Shown: positions 22,642-31,633 of the stretch, piece by piece
Numbering within the stretch: the stretch's first letter is position 1
Layout: each line of letters opens with the position of its first letter
Source: Acidobacteriota bacterium
Lineage (GTDB): Bacteria; Acidobacteriota; Terriglobia; Versatilivoradales; Versatilivoraceae
Direction: 5' to 3'
Assembly (NCBI GenBank): GCA_022616615.1
Contig: JAKEER010000100.1
Span: 1 to 32,859 of the forward strand
Length of the DNA: 32,859 nt
Notes under the pieces: model-generated
Told to the model about the DNA's origin: nothing
The model's database searches: none
What the model saw: the letters and a program-made list of their open reading frames with translations, nothing else
Position numbers and translations under genes: made by a program

Positions 22642-24495
22642 ATGGCACTTCAGCAGTCTTGCTGGATTCTGGGAGTTTCTGCCTTTTATCACGACAGTGC
22701 GGCCTGTTTGGTCAAGAATGGAGAGATTGTCGCGGCAGCCCAGGAGGAAAGGTTCACTCGCAAGAAGCACGACTCAGGCTTCCCCGCCAACGCTATCACG
22801 TACTGTCTCCGCGAGGGCCGTATAGCGGTCAAGGATCTCACGCATATTGTTTTCTACGACAAACCTTTAGTAAAGTTTGAGCGGCTTCTCGAAACTTACC
22901 TGGGGTTTGCTCCCAGGGGACTTCAATCCTTCGTCGCGGCGATGCCGGTGTGGCTCAAAGAAAAGCTGTTGCTGAAGAACCTTATCAAGGAACGATTCGC
23001 CAGGCTGTCTGGCGTTGAGAAGTCCACGCTTCCTCCCATACTTTTCACAGAGCATCATGAATCCCACGCAGCCTCGGCCTTCTACCCCTCTCCCTTTGAG
23101 ACGGCAGCGGTTCTGTGCGTAGATGGCGTCGGCGAATGGGCAACGACATCGGCGTGGTTGGGCGAAGGAAACCAGCTGAAGCCGCTGTGGGAAATCCAGT
23201 TTCCTCATTCCTTGGGCCTCCTCTATTCGGCTTTCACTTACTTCACAGGCTTCAAGGTGAATTCCGGTGAATACAAGGTGATGGGGTTGGCACCTTATGG
23301 CCGGCCGAAGTACGTTCAAAAAATCTATGACCACCTGATTCAGCTGAAGCCCGATGGGACGTTTCGACTGAACATGGAGTACTTCAATTACTGTACTGGC
23401 CTGACCATGACCAACGGCCGGTTTGAGCCTGTCTTTGATGGCCCTCCCAGGAAACCTGAGTCCCCTTTGACGCAACGGGAGATGGATCTGGCCAGATCGA
23501 TTCAGGACGTGACCGAAGAGGTCATGCTGCGTTTGGCCCGCACCCTTTATCAAGAGACTAAGGCCGAGAGCCTTTGTCTGGCTGGGGGAGTGGCTCTGAA
23601 CTGTGTGGCAAACGGAAGGATCCTGCGCGAAGGGCCGTACAAAGGAATATGGATACAGCCGGCCGCCGGCGACGCAGGCGGAGCCTTGGGGGCGGCTCTG
23701 GCAGCTTGGCATCAGTTCGAAAACAAGCCAAGGAGTGTTAGTTCTTCGGACCACATGCGTGGGAGTTATCTTGGACCCTCTTATTCAGACGAAGACATTG
23801 AAGGGTTTCTCAAAACGAGGAATGCTCCCTATGTGCGTCTCGGGGAGGAACTCTTCGAACGAGTGGCTGCCGAGATGGCGTCGGAAAAGGTAGTGGGTTG
23901 GTTCCAAGGACGAATGGAGTTCGGCCCACGGGCCTTGGGTGGGCGAAGCATTATCGGGGACGCCCGTAGTCCAAAGATGCAGTCGGTGATGAATCTCAAG
24001 ATCAAATACCGGGAATCTTTCCGGCCCTTCGCGCCCTCGGTCTTACGCGAGCGCTTGGCGGACTATTTTCAGATGAACGTGGATAGTCCTTACATGTTGC
24101 TGGTGGCTCCCGTGGTGGAGAAGCGATGCGTTGGCCTGACCAAAGAACAGCAGTCGCTGTGGGGAATCGATCTGCTCAACGTGCCGAAATCTGATATTCC
24201 TGCGATCACCCACGTGGATTACTCCGCTCGGATTCAAACTGTGCATGAGGAGACCAACCCTCGCTATCACCGCCTCCTAAAGGCGTTTGAAGCTAAGACT
24301 GGTTATGGAGTCATCGTCAACACTTCCTTTAACGTGCGGGGAGAACCCATCGTCTGCACTCCTGAAGACGCCTACCGATGCTTCATGCGCACCGAGATGG
24401 ATGTACTGGTGCTGGAAAACTGCGTTCTTTCTAAAGCTGACCAGAAACCTCTGGAAGGAGACACGGACTGGAAGAAGGAGTTCGAGCTGGATTGA
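22642..24495 (+). CDS. NodU/CmcH-family carbamoyltransferase
   Basis: This 617-residue protein opens WILGVSAFYHDSAACLV and contains the Kae1-like metal-binding HxxxH (His138/His142 in TEHHESHAASAF). CVDGVGEWATTS, SGEYKVMGLAPYG and LAGGVALNCVANGRI follow, and the C-terminal domain has WFQGRMEFGPRALGGRSI and NTSFNVRGEPIVCTPEDA, all hallmarks of NodU/TobZ/NovN-type O-carbamoyltransferases. They use carbamoyl phosphate and ATP, by a carbamoyl-adenylate, to carbamoylate sugar hydroxyls. I choose the ATG at 22642 (TAGGAAGG 7 bases upstream) over GTG 22612. It is followed 10 bp later by the SxtJ-like gene, then DUF5989 and carAB, so the carbamoyl donor is made by the same cluster. Confidence 0.95.
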   Translation: MALQQSCWILGVSAFYHDSAACLVKNGEIVAAAQEERFTRKKHDSGFPANAITYCLREGRIAVKDLTHIVFYDKPLVKFERLLETYLGFAPRGLQSFVAAMPVWLKEKLLLKNLIKERFARLSGVEKSTLPPILFTEHHESHAASAFYPSPFETAAVLCVDGVGEWATTSAWLGEGNQLKPLWEIQFPHSLGLLYSAFTYFTGFKVNSGEYKVMGLAPYGRPKYVQKIYDHLIQLKPDGTFRLNMEYFNYCTGLTMTNGRFEPVFDGPPRKPESPLTQREMDLARSIQDVTEEVMLRLARTLYQETKAESLCLAGGVALNCVANGRILREGPYKGIWIQPAAGDAGGALGAALAAWHQFENKPRSVSSSDHMRGSYLGPSYSDEDIEGFLKTRNAPYVRLGEELFERVAAEMASEKVVGWFQGRMEFGPRALGGRSIIGDARSPKMQSVMNLKIKYRESFRPFAPSVLRERLADYFQMNVDSPYMLLVAPVVEKRCVGLTKEQQSLWGIDLLNVPKSDIPAITHVDYSARIQTVHEETNPRYHRLLKAFEAKTGYGVIVNTSFNVRGEPIVCTPEDAYRCFMRTEMDVLVLENCVLSKADQKPLEGDTDWKKEFELD

Positions 24496-24505
24496 CGAGG
24501 TCGCG

Positions 24506-24904
24506 ATGGTACCGGAGAAAGCTTCAGCAAAGCAATTGAGATCGTTTGGACTGCTGGTGGGAGGCGTATTCGCAATCCTGGGCGCCTGGCCCGCACTTTT
24601 CCGCGCGGCCAATCCCCGGCTGTGGGCTCTGCTGACCGCTGCGGCCCTGGTAGTACCCGCAGTGGTCTTCCCGTCCGTTCTGCAACCGCTGTACAGGGGG
24701 TGGATGTTCATTGGAGCCATGCTGGGCTGGATCAATACCAGGATCATTCTCGGATTCATTTTCTGCGTCGTCTTCACACCGGTCGGGTTGTTGATGCGAC
24801 TGTTTGGCAGAGACACTTTAAATCTTAAGTCAAAGCCCACCATGGACTCTTATCGTGTGACCAGGGAGCCCAGGCCAGGTTCGCACATGAAACATCAATT
24901 CTGA
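24506..24904 (+). CDS. SxtJ-family small membrane protein
   Basis: The 132 residues include two or three hydrophobic segments (about 10-30, 36-55 and 72-97) and end RDTLNLKSKPTMDSYRVTREP. WMFIGAMLGWINTRIILGFIFCVVFTPVGLLMRL is typical of the SxtJ family named from the saxitoxin cluster. SxtJ-like genes regularly follow carbamoyltransferases of this type in glycan loci, as here with a 10-bp spacing, but their biochemical role is not known. The start is the ATG at 24506; the open frame upstream lies inside the carbamoyltransferase and is not coding. It may anchor the transferase at the membrane, which is inference only. Confidence 0.82.
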   Translation: MVPEKASAKQLRSFGLLVGGVFAILGAWPALFRAANPRLWALLTAAALVVPAVVFPSVLQPLYRGWMFIGAMLGWINTRIILGFIFCVVFTPVGLLMRLFGRDTLNLKSKPTMDSYRVTREPRPGSHMKHQF

Positions 24905-24921
24905 AGCTAAGGAGGTTTTCA

Positions 24922-25074
24922 ATGGGGGAGTTTGTGCTTGAGCTTTGGTCCTTTCTGAAGGTTCGCAAGAAGTTTTGGCTTCTGCCTATTATCGCAGTCC
25001 TGGTGCTTTTCGGCTCGCTGCTGGTGCTGACAGAGGGATCGGCCTTGGCGCCGTTCATCTACACGCTGTTCTAA
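24922..25074 (+). CDS. DUF5989-like 50-residue single-pass membrane protein
   Basis: This gene encodes 50 residues: MGEFVLELWSFLKVRKKFWL, then a single hydrophobic helix (LLPIIAVLVLFGSLLVL), then a short tail ending APFIYTLF. The pattern ELWSFLKVRKKFWLLPI is that of the DUF5989 proteins which I know as partners of SxtJ-like genes. A perfect TAAGGAGGT Shine-Dalgarno (24908-24916) sits 5 bases before the ATG, strong evidence that so small a gene is translated. It lies 17 bp after the SxtJ-like stop. The function is unknown; a conserved small subunit for the membrane-bound carbamoylation machinery is a guess. Confidence 0.85.
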   Translation: MGEFVLELWSFLKVRKKFWLLPIIAVLVLFGSLLVLTEGSALAPFIYTLF

Positions 25075-25391
25075 GTGGTGTGGCGAGGGGTCGTCAAGGG
25101 TTTAAGCCCTCCGTGCCATCCGAAACCGTAGCCACGATGAAGGTGTGGTCTGCGTTCGTCGTGGGCAGTTCTGCGATCTTACTCACGAACAACGCAGGGT
25201 CAATTCAAAGCAAATTGACCGCGGCTACCAGCATGTTCGCCGCGCACGGCTGAGGACAGGCGCCTGACCTAACCTCAGGATCTTCATTCCGGCGCTGTCG
25301 GTGCCCGGAGCAGCATTTCGTTTCATTTGAGTGAGGACAGGGTGTCTAGAATTCCCAAGGTAAGGCCTTCCGGGTCAGCAGAGGAGGTCTC
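25075..25391 (+). other. 317-bp gap between DUF5989 gene and carA
   Basis: No gene is supported; overlapping short frames look random. The only clear signal is the GAGGAGG Shine-Dalgarno (about 25380-25386) for carA. The gap is long enough for carAB to have its own promoter, which I cannot define. Confidence 0.5.
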
Positions 25392-26468
25392 ATGATTAGT
25401 ACTGAGCCGAGCTGCAGGTTGGTGCTCGAAGACGGGAGTGTCTTCCCGGGCCGGTCATTCGGACTCCAAGGATCCGTGTCGGGCGAAGTGGTTTTCAACA
25501 CCGGGATGGTAGGTTACCCGGAGGCATTGACGGATCCCTCCTACCGCGGCCAAGTCCTGGTTTTGACCTACCCGTTGGTAGGCAATTACGGGGTCCCCCC
25601 GAGCAACAACGGCCATAATGATGATTTGTCCTCCGTCTTTGAATCCGGTCGAATCCAGATCTCGGGGCTCGTAGTTTCAGAGGTTTCGCAGGAATACAGC
25701 CATTGGAGCGCCAACAGGGGGCTCGGTTGCTGGCTTGAGGAGCATGGGGTCCCCGGTGTCGCGGGCATAGACACCCGAGCCCTGACGCGGCGCTTGCGCG
25801 AGAAGGGAACGATGCTCGGTAAGATCCTACAGGATGGGGAGGATCTCGAGTTTTATGACCCCGGCACGGATAACCTGGTTTCTCAAGTGAGCGTGAGCCA
25901 GCCGGCCATCTATGCTGGCAGCAGAAAGCGTGTTCTGCTGGTGGATTGTGGGTGCAAGCTCAGCATTGTTCGAGGACTGTTGAGCCGGGGTGTGACTGTC
26001 ATCCGCGTACCTTGGGCTTACGATTTCTTCAGCGAACAGTTCGACGGGGTTGTCATCTCCAATGGCCCCGGCGATCCGAAGATGTGCCTGCCCACGATCG
26101 CGAATGTGAGACGGGCCGTCGAGAATGACATTCCGGTCTTTGGAATCTGCCTGGGTCATCAGATTCTAGCGCTGGCTAGCGGTGCTGACACTTACAAGCT
26201 CAAGTTCGGGCACCGGAGCCAAAACCAGCCCTGCAACGAGGCTGGAACCAAGCGTTGCCTGATTACTTCGCAGAATCATGGATACGCCGTGCGCAATGAG
26301 AGTTTGCGAGACGGCTGGGAACCTTGGTTTATTAATGTCAATGATCGGACGAACGAAGGTCTCCGGCACCGCTCCAAACCGTTTATGAGCGTTCAGTTTC
26401 ACCCGGAGGCGGCTCCGGGGCCGGTTGACGCCGGGATTCTCTTCGATGAGTTCCTGAAGCACCTATGA
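25392..26468 (+). CDS. carA: Carbamoyl-phosphate synthase small (glutaminase) subunit
   Basis: This 358-residue subunit hydrolyses glutamine and channels ammonia to the large subunit. The N-terminal domain (LVLEDGSVFPGRSFG, GEVVFNTGMVGYPEALTDPSY) is followed by a class I glutamine amidotransferase with Cys253 (FGICLGHQ), His337 and Glu339 (FHPEAAPG), so it should be catalytically competent. The YPLVGNYGVPP, IRVPWAYDF, KLKFGHRSQNQP and SQNHGYAV forms match, as I recall, the Bacteroidota and eukaryotic (CAD/CPS1) branch better than the common bacterial one. GAGGAGG precedes the ATG, and the stop overlaps carB (ATGA). It lies just after the carbamoyltransferase module, so a main role in glycan carbamoylation rather than arginine/pyrimidine synthesis is likely but inferred. 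Confidence 0.95.
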   Translation: MISTEPSCRLVLEDGSVFPGRSFGLQGSVSGEVVFNTGMVGYPEALTDPSYRGQVLVLTYPLVGNYGVPPSNNGHNDDLSSVFESGRIQISGLVVSEVSQEYSHWSANRGLGCWLEEHGVPGVAGIDTRALTRRLREKGTMLGKILQDGEDLEFYDPGTDNLVSQVSVSQPAIYAGSRKRVLLVDCGCKLSIVRGLLSRGVTVIRVPWAYDFFSEQFDGVVISNGPGDPKMCLPTIANVRRAVENDIPVFGICLGHQILALASGADTYKLKFGHRSQNQPCNEAGTKRCLITSQNHGYAVRNESLRDGWEPWFINVNDRTNEGLRHRSKPFMSVQFHPEAAPGPVDAGILFDEFLKHL

Positions 26469-29400
26469 CCTATCTCAAACCCAGGAAGGTGCTTGTTCTT
26501 GGCAGCGGTGCGCTGAAGATCGGCGAAGCTGGAGAGTTTGATTACTCGGGCAGCCAGGCGATCAAAGCCCTTAAAAGCGAGGCGGTCTCCACAGTCCTTG
26601 TGAATCCCAACATTGCTACCATTCAAACTTCCGACTATTTGGCGAATCAGGTGTATTTTCTGCCGGTGACAGCCGACTTCGTCGAGCGGGTCATCGAGAA
26701 GGAGAGACCTGACGCGATTTTGCTGGGGTTTGGCGGCCAGACCGCTCTCAACTGCGGCATTGAACTTGATCAGAAGTGCGTCCTCAAGCGTTATGGTGTA
26801 CAAATCCTGGGAACCCCCATTCAGGCCATTCGCACGACAGAGGATCGCGATCTGTTCGTACGCAGCCTTGCCGAGATCGGAATCAAAGTGCCCCGCAGTT
26901 CGATTGCAACATCGGCCGAAGAAGCAGCCACGGTTGCCAGCGAGATTGGCTATCCGGTGATGCTTCGAGTGGCTTACGCACTCGGCGGGCTGGGGTCGGG
27001 TTTATGCGTCAACGAACAGCAGGTCTTCGAACGAAGCGCCAAGGCCCTGGCGCACAGTCCTCAGGCCCTCGTGGAAGAGTACCTGACAGGGTGGAAAGAG
27101 GTCGAGTATGAAGTGGTGAGAGATCGCTTCGACAACTGCATCACCGTGTGCAACATGGAGAATTTCGATCCCATGGGAATTCACACGGGTGAAAGTATTG
27201 TTGTAGCGCCCAGCCAGACTTTGACTAACACCGAGTATCACGAATTGCGCCAGATTGCCATTCGTGTGGTGCGGCACCTGGGAATCGTCGGAGAGTGCAA
27301 TATTCAGTTTGCGTTGCACCCCGGCTCGTTCGATTACCGTGTTATTGAGGTCAATGCGCGTCTTTCGCGCAGTTCGGCATTGGCTTCCAAGGCAACCGGA
27401 TATCCACTGGCCTTTGTTGCCGCAAAACTGGCGCTCGGTTACGGTCTCACCGATCTCTACAACTCTGTAACAGGCGTCACGAAGGCCTGCTTTGAGCCCG
27501 CTCTAGACTACGTCGTGGTTAAGATTCCTCGTTGGGACCTCCAGAAGTTCCGGATGGTCTCAAGAAGAATTGGTTCGGCGATGAAATCGGTGGGCGAGGT
27601 TATGGCCATCGGGCGCACGCTTGAGGAGGCACTGCAGAAAGGGCTCCGGATGCTGGAGATCGGCGCCTGGGGATTGATGGGAGGTCGCAGTTTCCAGTGG
27701 GACGATTTAGACACAGAGCTGCAAGAACCGACGCCCGAGCGGGTCTTTGCCATTCCGGAGGCTCTGAAGCGCGGTTACTCCATCGACCGAATCCATCGGC
27801 TTTCGCGAATTGATTGCTGGTTCCTTTATAAGATTCGAAACGTGGTCGGCATCGCGGACAAGCTACGGAATGCTACGGGCCCCTTTTTCGATCCGCAAAT
27901 GTTGTTGGCAGCCAAACAGGCAGGCTTTTCGGACAACCAGATTGGAGCATTGCTGGACCTGCAGGAGGACCAGGTACGGCTGCAACGTGCGCGCTGTGGA
28001 ATCGTCCCCTGCGCAAAACATATCGATACGTTGGCAGCTGAGTATCCCGCTCAGACCAATTATCTTTACCTTACATACAATGCAAACGAAGACGAGACGG
28101 TCTGCCAGGAAGGAGAGTCGGTCATCGTTCTCGGTTCCGGTGCTTATCGAATAGGCAGTTCGGTAGAGTTTGACTGGTGCTGTGTGAATACGGTGCTGGC
28201 GCTAAGAAAGCTGGGCTACCGAACGATCGTATTGAATCACAATCCGGAAACAGTCAGCACCGACTATAACGAATGCGACAAGCTTTACTTCGAAGAGCTC
28301 AGCCTGGAGACCATTCTCGCAGTCTGCCAGAAAGAAAAGCCAATTGGGGTCGTTATTGCCATGGGAGGGCAGACCCCGAACAATCTGGCGATGAAGTTAC
28401 ATCAGGCCGGGGTGCGCGTTTTGGGGACGTCTCCCCTGGATATCGACATGGCGGAGGACAGGCACAAGTTTTCCCGGCTGCTGGACAGCCTTGGGATCGA
28501 GCAGCCTCAATGGAAGGAACTCGGCACCCTGGAGGAGGCCGTCGCGTTTGGCCGCAGCATCGGCTATCCGGTCATTGTGCGCCCGTCTTACGTTCTCAGC
28601 GGTGCCGCCATGGCCGTGGCTTCCAATGATGGCGAGCTGGTGCGATTTCTGCAGAAAGCAACCGACCTCTCAAAGGAGCATCCGGTTGTTATGAGCAAAT
28701 TTGTCGAAAACGCTAAGGAGCTCGAGGTCGATGCGGTCGCCCAGAATGGCGAATTGGTCGTGTCGGCCATTTCCGAGCATGTTGAAAACGCCGGAGTGCA
28801 CTCCGGTGATGCGACTCTCGTATTTCCGCCGCAGCGGACTTACATCGAGACCATGCGTCAGATCAAAAAGATTTCCGAGAAGATCGCTCGGTCTTTGCGC
28901 ATCCACGGTCCGTTCAATATTCAGTTCGTCGCAAAGGGGAACGAGGCGCGAGTCATCGAATGCAACCTGAGGGCTTCGCGCAGCTTTCCCTTTGTGTCGA
29001 AGATCCTGGGTGTCAACTTTATCGACATTGCGACCAGGGTCATTCTGGGACTTGAAGTGCCCAGATACAGCGATCTAACTCTCGGCGTTGACTATGTGGG
29101 TGTCAAGGCACCGCACTTTTCTTTTACCAGGCTGGACGGGGCAGATCCGACGCTGGGAGTGGAAATGACCTCGACCGGAGAGGTCGCCTGCCTGGGAGAG
29201 GACTTTGATGAGGCTTTCCTCAAGTCTCTGCTCTCGGTTGGTTACCATCTCCCCATTCGAGACATTCTGCTTTCTACCGGCCCTGTCGAAGCCAAGGCGG
29301 CCTTCCTCAGATGCGCCAGGATTCTGAGTGATCTTGGCGTGAATCTCTTCGCCACCCAAGGAACTGCAGACTTCCTGGCAGCCGAAGACATCCACGCGAC

Positions 29401-29689
29401 GGTCCTACATTGGCCTTTGGAGCAGGACACGCCTAATGTCAGGGAATACCTCCGTAAGGGAAAACTCGACCTGGTAGTCAACATACCCAAGAATTACCAG
29501 GAAGAGGAGCTCACCAATGACTATACTATTCGCCGGCTCGCCGTAGATTTCGGTGTCCCGCTGATAACGAACATTCAGCTAGCCCAACGGTTTGTCGAGG
29601 CCATTGCCAGGAAGTCCATGCAAGACTTAGCAATTAGAAGCTGGGCCGAATACCAAACGAATGTCGACAAGGCCGGCCACGTCGCTTGA
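26465..29689 (+). CDS. carB: Carbamoyl-phosphate synthase large subunit, eukaryote/Bacteroidota-like type
   Basis: A full-length 1074-residue synthetase with both ATP-grasp halves: the first begins VLVLGSGALKIGEAGEFDYSG and the second VIVLGSGAYRIGSSVEFDWC. An oligomerisation region lies between them, and a C-terminal MGS-like regulatory domain lies at about 930-1060. It makes carbamoyl phosphate from bicarbonate, two ATP and ammonia from CarA. Diagnostic words (NPNIATIQT, YALGGLGSG, GECNIQFALHP, IEVNARLSRSSALASKATGYPLAF, PRWDLQKF) are those of human CPS1/CAD and Bacteroidota enzymes; typical proteobacterial or firmicute enzymes have MNPRVSRSSALASKATGFP and different N-terminal words. It is coupled to carA by a 4-bp overlap. 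A second, housekeeping carAB elsewhere in the genome would confirm specialisation. Confidence 0.96.
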   Translation: MTYLKPRKVLVLGSGALKIGEAGEFDYSGSQAIKALKSEAVSTVLVNPNIATIQTSDYLANQVYFLPVTADFVERVIEKERPDAILLGFGGQTALNCGIELDQKCVLKRYGVQILGTPIQAIRTTEDRDLFVRSLAEIGIKVPRSSIATSAEEAATVASEIGYPVMLRVAYALGGLGSGLCVNEQQVFERSAKALAHSPQALVEEYLTGWKEVEYEVVRDRFDNCITVCNMENFDPMGIHTGESIVVAPSQTLTNTEYHELRQIAIRVVRHLGIVGECNIQFALHPGSFDYRVIEVNARLSRSSALASKATGYPLAFVAAKLALGYGLTDLYNSVTGVTKACFEPALDYVVVKIPRWDLQKFRMVSRRIGSAMKSVGEVMAIGRTLEEALQKGLRMLEIGAWGLMGGRSFQWDDLDTELQEPTPERVFAIPEALKRGYSIDRIHRLSRIDCWFLYKIRNVVGIADKLRNATGPFFDPQMLLAAKQAGFSDNQIGALLDLQEDQVRLQRARCGIVPCAKHIDTLAAEYPAQTNYLYLTYNANEDETVCQEGESVIVLGSGAYRIGSSVEFDWCCVNTVLALRKLGYRTIVLNHNPETVSTDYNECDKLYFEELSLETILAVCQKEKPIGVVIAMGGQTPNNLAMKLHQAGVRVLGTSPLDIDMAEDRHKFSRLLDSLGIEQPQWKELGTLEEAVAFGRSIGYPVIVRPSYVLSGAAMAVASNDGELVRFLQKATDLSKEHPVVMSKFVENAKELEVDAVAQNGELVVSAISEHVENAGVHSGDATLVFPPQRTYIETMRQIKKISEKIARSLRIHGPFNIQFVAKGNEARVIECNLRASRSFPFVSKILGVNFIDIATRVILGLEVPRYSDLTLGVDYVGVKAPHFSFTRLDGADPTLGVEMTSTGEVACLGEDFDEAFLKSLLSVGYHLPIRDILLSTGPVEAKAAFLRCARILSDLGVNLFATQGTADFLAAEDIHATVLHWPLEQDTPNVREYLRKGKLDLVVNIPKNYQEEELTNDYTIRRLAVDFGVPLITNIQLAQRFVEAIARKSMQDLAIRSWAEYQTNVDKAGHVA

Positions 29690-30105
29690 GTCTTGTTGAA
29701 GCTGCCCCGCTTTCCAGGTCACTGTGTCGTGAGAACTAGAATGTCAGTCAAGGAAGTTCGCCTTTCGCTGCGCAGTACCATGAAGGTTGAGAATGTCGGA
29801 GGCGCTCTCTGAATGGCGACAACGGTTGGCGGTGACCCAGATGGCGGCGAGCTCGTGAGCCTTAGAAGTTCAGGCTGGTTGAACAAAGCAATGCGGGTGC
29901 TATCCAGTCCAGCAACGGCAAAGCACCAATTCATTTTTCGCTGGTCGATTACAAGACTGTCCTTCATGGGTTCTTCAAGAACCGGTGACTCTGCGCCGAA
30001 GCTATTGCGTGGGTGGCGGATTCCTTTTTCAGGCTTGGCATTGGGCTTGCAGGGCCAGTGCATGACAGTAGTTTGGATAGAGCCTCGGAGGGAATCATAA
30101 GTCTA
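29690..30105 (+). other. 416-bp intergenic region
   Basis: I see no gene or clear structure. Frames on both strands lack start signals. A GGAGGG (30087-30092) lies 13 bases before the next start. Confidence 0.5.
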
Positions 30106-30984
30106 ATGTCATACTTACGCGCAAACTTCATGACAATGCTATTTCTGGCAGTAGTATCGCTGCTGGGCGGCACACAATTCATTGCTTACGGTGCTGATGT
30201 CAGTCTCTCATGGAGCCCCAACAGCGAGTCCGACCTTGCAGGTTACAAGGTGTACTACGGTACCAGTTCTCACAACTATTCAAGCTCGGTGAATGTGTCC
30301 AAGGTTACCAGTTATACATTGACGGGTTTGAATGCAGGAACCTATTACTTCGCGGTGACCGCTTACGATACGGCTGGGAACGAAAGCAGCTTTTCAAATG
30401 AAGTGCCGAAGACGATCAGCTCGAATTCGAATCCGCTTCCACCCCCTCCGCCCACCTCCAACGGAACGCTGCTGGTGGATTTTGGCTCTGCGAACGGTGG
30501 TGACGTTTTTGGCGTGTCCGGCTGGAACACGGTACTCAGGGACGTTTATACGGAGAACCGCGCGTTTGGACCTGGCGGGGCGACTATCGTCGTTGGGGAC
30601 AATCACTCTTACAATTTCCAGGGTGTCAGCGGGACGACGCGGTCCTTTGTCTCAGGCGAAAAGATCATTGTGACTTGGTATAACAACTCTGGTTCAGCCA
30701 TTACCTTCAGTCCCGGAATCAGCTTCACTGACCCAGATCGTCGGTATTCCGCCCAGGCGGGTGTATGGTACGATATGGCGACTGTCACGATTCCGGCGAA
30801 TGCCACCGTGCAGAGTCAGTTTCTCTTCACGACCTCCAACGCGGGCAGTTATTCCCTGGTCAATGTGAACAACAATTTTCAGAATACCCAGGTCCTGATT
30901 TGCGACAAGATGGAGTTGGTTGGACAAACCCAACCGCCGTCAACATCACTTTTGCCTGCGCCGACCAACGTAAAGGTCAAGTAG
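30106..30984 (+). CDS. Secreted FN3 protein with C-terminal beta-sandwich domain
   Basis: The 292 residues begin with a signal peptide (1-30, MTMLFLAVVSLLGG...AYGA). A fibronectin-III domain follows (31-112; VSLSWSPNSESDLAGYKVYYG, YTLTGLNAGTYYFAVTAYDTAGNESSFSNEV), then a PPPPPTSNG linker. A beta-rich domain of about 150 residues (LLVDFGSANGGDVFGVSGWNTV, SFVSGEKIIVTWYNNSG, VWYDMATVTIPANA, KMELVG) resembles a carbohydrate-binding type sandwich. It ends PPSTSLLPAPTNVKVK, the first strand of a further FN3 unit cut off by the stop. The ATG at 30106 is the best signal-peptide start; ATG 30130 is possible. It is probably an extracellular glycan-binding or matrix protein; no catalytic residues are seen. 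Confidence 0.8.
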   Translation: MSYLRANFMTMLFLAVVSLLGGTQFIAYGADVSLSWSPNSESDLAGYKVYYGTSSHNYSSSVNVSKVTSYTLTGLNAGTYYFAVTAYDTAGNESSFSNEVPKTISSNSNPLPPPPPTSNGTLLVDFGSANGGDVFGVSGWNTVLRDVYTENRAFGPGGATIVVGDNHSYNFQGVSGTTRSFVSGEKIIVTWYNNSGSAITFSPGISFTDPDRRYSAQAGVWYDMATVTIPANATVQSQFLFTTSNAGSYSLVNVNNNFQNTQVLICDKMELVGQTQPPSTSLLPAPTNVKVK

Positions 30985-31633
30985 TAGGGTAAACACCGAG
31001 CGAGACGTCATGAACCGACCATGCCGGGAGTGGAAGCTTCCCTGTCGCTTCCACCACGGCGATCGCGTTCTGTGATCGCAGCGGGCTCGTACGCCTATCT
31101 GAGCTGGTTTTTTTCCTTTCACTATCCCTTCTTTGCCTTTCAGGGTCAGACCTTATTCGTATTCGTAAGGGAATTTCTCATCCTGCCTGCCGAAATCGCC
31201 CCAGAGAGTGCGTGAGAATTCTTTCAGCTTAGGAACCCAGTTCAGTGAAGAGTAGACCATCGGGATACTGACGAGAGCCGAAGGAACATATCGAAGCTTC
31301 TCCTGATTCTCTCTGCGTGGTTACTCGAAACTGTCGTTTTCTTAGGCTTATTTAGAGGAACAGATAGCCCGTGAGCGCCGTGATATGCGACGGATTACTG
31401 AGACTAGTAAACTTGGAAACGCGTGTTGATACCAGGGACCTCGATAATCTATTGAAGCTCGAATATGATCCGCTGAAAAGGCACCTCTCTCATAGCCGGC
31501 GAGAATCGCGACCGCGTTGGAGATTGGCCCCTCGCCGGAGCTTAGGAACTCTGACCGGAGAAGGTGGATCATTCTTGACTGCTTCGTGAACGGCAGCGAG
31601 TGAAACCTAAGAGTAAGGAGATCTTCGGTTGAA
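30985..31633 (+). other. 649-bp intergenic region before galE
   Basis: It contains two perfect hairpins near the start (31030-31079, listed separately) and a run of seven T after GAGCTGG (about 31108). The rest (31115-31610) has short random-looking frames on both strands and no recognised feature. AAGGAG (31615-31620) precedes galE. Confidence 0.5.
31030..31079 (+). terminator. Tandem hairpins downstream of the FN3 protein gene
   Basis: GTGGAAGC-(9)-GCTTCCAC (31030-31054) and GCGATC-(9)-GATCGC (31059-31079) are both perfect, 45 bp after the stop codon, with a T-run 30 bp further on. It is plausibly a transcription end, although the T-run is not adjacent. Confidence 0.4.

Noticed and set aside
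31021-31215. 64-codon plus-strand frame rich in aromatic residues after the FN3 gene
   Set aside because: It runs through two hairpins and a T-run, with no Shine-Dalgarno; more likely the transcript end.
31348-31589. Overlapping short frames on both strands before galE
   Set aside because: No start signals and no similarity I can recognise.
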